Source: Promethearchaeota archaeon (GTDB lineage: Archaea > Asgardarchaeota > Lokiarchaeia > Sigynarchaeales > SOKP01). From it: a stretch of DNA of 7,821 nucleotides. Position 1 is the stretch's first letter. The number at the start of each line of letters is the position of its first letter. Below the pieces are notes generated by a model. That model was not told where the DNA came from. It did no database searches and was given only the letters and a program-made list of their open reading frames with translations. The translations under genes and the position numbers were made by a program. This document shows positions 5,937-7,821 of the stretch, piece after piece. The stretch spans positions 1-7,821 of the forward strand of contig JAEOTJ010000282.1 of the NCBI GenBank assembly GCA_016839905.1, written 5' to 3'.

Positions 5937-6803
5937 ATGGGATTTATTATGATTGAATATATAATTCTTGCAGTTTTACAAGGTCTTGTCGAATTTTTAC
6001 CAATATCATCTTCGGGTCAAACAATGATCTTCGCGATTAATGTTTATGGAATCTCTCCAGAGGAGGCTTTTAGTTTAGCAATATTTTTACATTTGGGAAC
6101 TTTATTTGCAGTAATTGTAAGATATAGAAGGGATTTTATAAAAATTGGAAAAGCTTGTCTTCCAAATAAATTTAGAGTTGATGATATCGATAGAAAAAAA
6201 AGGAATTGGTTAATTATTGCTACTATAGCAACTGCAATAACAGCTTTACCACTTTATTTCATATTTAAATTTTTAATAATTCATGGGTTTACAGCTTTCG
6301 AGGGAGATATCATAACTTTGATTATTGCTGGATTGTTACTTGTTACTGGTATAATTTTGCTCAAGACTAAAAAGGATTTTGGCAGGAATACTTTAGAAGA
6401 TGTATCTGAAAGTGATTTACAAAAAGATAGTTTTTTATCGGGATTAATTCAAGGAGTTGCAATCTTACCCGGTATTTCACGCTCAGGAATTACTGTTTCA
6501 GCAATTCTTCTAGAGGATTATGAACAAGAGGATGCTTTAAAGTTAAGTTTTTTAATGTCCGTTCCAGCTGTCCTCGCTTCTATCGCGGTAGATATCGTAT
6601 TTGGAGAGGGATCTGTTTTTGGAACCTTAGATCTCTTTACAATTATAGTGATTACAGCGGTAAGTTTTGTAGTAGGATACCTCACCATGGAAGTTTTACT
6701 TAAATTGGCTCAAAAGGTCGAGTTTGGTTATTTTTGTATTATATACGGTATAATTGCTTTTGCTATAATCATACCATTTTTATTTATTCCTATGAGTTCT
6801 TAA
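5937..6803 (+). CDS. uppP: UppP/BacA-family polyprenyl-diphosphate phosphatase
   Basis: This integral membrane protein of 288 residues has about eight hydrophobic segments. It belongs to the BacA family, which removes one phosphate from C55 (in archaea presumably dolichyl-type) diphosphate to recycle the lipid carrier for glycan assembly. Both family signatures are present: QGLVEFLPISSSG at 15-27 (Gln15 and Glu19 of the E-rich motif) and LPGISRSGIT at 177-186 with Arg182. One odd point is that the residue after SSSG, His30 in E. coli BacA and regarded as catalytic, is Gln28 here. This may be an archaeal variant. The start is 5937, where the TATA box fits; Met5 (5949) would match bacterial N-termini equally well. 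The last bases overlap the stop of the convergent ATP-grasp gene. Confidence 0.88.
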   Translation: MGFIMIEYIILAVLQGLVEFLPISSSGQTMIFAINVYGISPEEAFSLAIFLHLGTLFAVIVRYRRDFIKIGKACLPNKFRVDDIDRKKRNWLIIATIATAITALPLYFIFKFLIIHGFTAFEGDIITLIIAGLLLVTGIILLKTKKDFGRNTLEDVSESDLQKDSFLSGLIQGVAILPGISRSGITVSAILLEDYEQEDALKLSFLMSVPAVLASIAVDIVFGEGSVFGTLDLFTIIVITAVSFVVGYLTMEVLLKLAQKVEFGYFCIIYGIIAFAIIIPFLFIPMSS

Positions 6804-7693
6804 ATTTCAAGCAATTTTTTAAAATAACTAACGAAGACATTCTCAATATTTGGTATCCCTCTAAAACCTGGGAAATCGTTTAAATCTATTAGGTAATACA
6901 TGTCCTTATCAATAGGTTTTATTAAATCAAATCCAAAGATTTTTAAATTTAATTCTTTTCCAAGCAAGTGAGCAAAGTTTTTTATCTCATCTGTAATTTC
7001 AAACTCTTCCCTTTCAAGTGTAGTGGTATCAATATTCTCGGGTTTTTCTTTTAAGAAAATGTAGATCGGATTTTCTCTCTGAATTGCAAAAACTTTATCG
7101 CCAACAACATATATTTTCCGGTCGATACCATCGCATTTAATAAATTCTTGAATGTAGACATCATAATAAAGGAAATGCTTGTATCTCTCGCAAAAATAAT
7201 CAACATCTTTATCAAGTTCCCTAACAAGAAAATTAAATCGCATGTATTTATCGTGTTGATAATGGCTTTTTATTACAAGTGGCAAGCGATTAGATGCCCA
7301 CGCTTTAAACTTATCAATATTTAATAAAGAGTGAGTCCATGATTTAGGCATCAAGAAATTATTCAATTTATTAGAGTATTTTTTAAATACTCTTCGTAAT
7401 GCTTGATCTAGACTTACTTTGTTTTTACACATTAATACAGTATCTAAATCATGTAAAGTAGGGATATTATAAAGCTTGGCAAAATGGAGCAGGTCAATAG
7501 AGCATTCACTTCCTACTTTAACAATGAAAAAATCCACATCTTTAAAATATTTTGGTAAATCTTCTAAATCTAGAAAATCCGTAGTTGGATCGTGAAAAAT
7601 AAATTCAAAATCTTTAAAGTTTTTTAATTCTAATATGATATCTTTTAAAACATCATGTTGAGTTTTGGCAGAAAAAAGAATTTTTTTTCCCAT
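6800..7693 (-). CDS. ATP-grasp protein resembling inositol 1,3,4-trisphosphate 5/6-kinase
   Basis: The 297 residues have an ATP-grasp fold, with an N-terminal Rossmann-like part (about 1-85), then CKNK at 89-92, a nucleotide-binding lysine Lys142 (LPLVIKSH), the hinge YIQEFI at 180-185, and KIYVVGDKVFAIQR at 193-206. The metal-binding residues are Asp256 (GFDLI), Asp270 and Asn272 (LIDLNDFPGF). The Asp-Asp-Asn set, its 14- and 2-residue spacing and the FPGF ending resemble ITPK more than RimK-type ligases, which use Glu as the middle ligand. A kinase acting on a phosphorylated polyol is thus the leading guess; an amino-acid ligase remains possible. There is no signal peptide or membrane segment, so it is cytosolic. 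A TATA box 28 bp upstream predicts a leaderless mRNA. It converges on uppP with overlapping stops. Confidence 0.75.
   Translation of the reverse strand: MGKKILFSAKTQHDVLKDIILELKNFKDFEFIFHDPTTDFLDLEDLPKYFKDVDFFIVKVGSECSIDLLHFAKLYNIPTLHDLDTVLMCKNKVSLDQALRRVFKKYSNKLNNFLMPKSWTHSLLNIDKFKAWASNRLPLVIKSHYQHDKYMRFNFLVRELDKDVDYFCERYKHFLYYDVYIQEFIKCDGIDRKIYVVGDKVFAIQRENPIYIFLKEKPENIDTTTLEREEFEITDEIKNFAHLLGKELNLKIFGFDLIKPIDKDMYYLIDLNDFPGFRGIPNIENVFVSYFKKLLEI
6815..6820 (+). terminator. Possible U-tract terminator of uppP inside the opposing gene
   Basis: T6 lies 12 bases beyond the uppP stop, inside the last codons of the ATP-grasp gene on the other strand. It is the first + strand T-run available after uppP. 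Confidence 0.3.
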
Positions 7694-7716
7694 AATTAAT
7701 TGAGTGTATTTTTAAG

Positions 7717-7725
7717 TTTATAAAA
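7717..7725 (-). promoter_or_regulatory. TATA box of the ATP-grasp gene
   Basis: The - strand reads TTTTATAAA, centred 28 bp before the ATG (7691-7693). With no Shine-Dalgarno in the intervening 23 bases, the mRNA is predicted to start at or within a few bases of the ATG. Confidence 0.55.
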
Positions 7726-7751
7726 TTAGCTAAAAATTAGAAATCTTTGAA

Positions 7752-7781
7752 ATTATCCCGACGAAAAACGCGATTATCCCG
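7752..7781. repeat. 9-bp direct repeat ATTATCCCG, 21-bp period
   Basis: ATTATCCCG occurs at 7752-7760 and again at 7773-7781, exactly 21 bp apart (two helical turns). It lies 27 bp beyond the TATA box of the ATP-grasp gene, on the side away from the gene, where an activator would bind. The CCCG makes the repeat distinctive in this AT-rich sequence. It could also serve a gene to the right of the window. Confidence 0.4.
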
Positions 7782-7821
7782 TCTATAATTATGTCGTAAC
7801 CAGAAAAATGATTGAAATCGA

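Noticed and set aside
7808..7821. ATG at the right edge as the start of another gene
   Set aside because: Fewer than five codons are visible, so nothing supports it beyond an AT-rich stretch upstream.
1..7821. CRISPR arrays, insertion sequences, attachment sites or phage genes
   Set aside because: No repeat-spacer pattern, transposase, integrase or terminal repeats were seen; gene content is chromosomal housekeeping.

Overview
The window is AT-rich (roughly 70% A+T by eye) and reads as archaeal chromosome. It holds an FttA/aCPSF1-type termination nuclease, a GTPase of the archaeal/eukaryotic EF-2 family and an intron-less tRNA without encoded CCA. TATA-like boxes lie about 26-28 bp upstream of several genes, as expected for leaderless archaeal transcripts. 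An EF-2 paralogue that has lost the diphthamide loop, together with an ATP-grasp protein resembling inositol-phosphate kinases, points most naturally to an Asgard (Lokiarchaeia-like) archaeon. That placement is inference from gene content, not proof. No mobile element, CRISPR array or phage gene is visible.

Layout from left to right. Positions 1-131 may carry the 3' end of an unidentified + strand gene. On the - strand, 293-2203 is fttA, starting at TTG behind a strong Shine-Dalgarno. A divergent gap at 2204-2508 contains three consecutive AT-rich hairpins. Then come purN (GAR transformylase, + strand, 2509-3141) and a 228-bp gap whose centre is unusually GC-balanced and enclosed by a long inverted repeat (3166-3271), a candidate structured RNA. 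Positions 3370-5559 encode the diphthamide-less EF-2 paralogue on the + strand. Nine bases beyond its stop lies tRNA-Gly(CCC) on the opposite strand. A 297-bp non-coding stretch (5640-5936) contains the tRNA promoter, a second strong TATA box with a possible 35-codon ORF behind it, and four ATGTnnnACAT-like dyads spaced 23, 47 and 23 bp. It is followed by a BacA/UppP-family membrane phosphatase (+), whose stop codon overlaps that of a convergent ATP-grasp, ITPK-like gene (-). The right edge has that gene's TATA box and a 9-bp direct repeat with 21-bp period.

The genes do not form one operon. Almost every gene appears to have its own promoter, and convergent pairs are packed very tightly. The thematic core is information processing (termination nuclease, tRNA, EF-2-like GTPase), together with one purine-biosynthesis enzyme, one isoprenoid-lipid-carrier enzyme and one putative small-molecule kinase. 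The most notable item is the EF-2 paralogue: an intact GTPase domain joined to a domain IV that cannot carry diphthamide. The least explained items are the structured intergenic element before it and the dyad array upstream of uppP.
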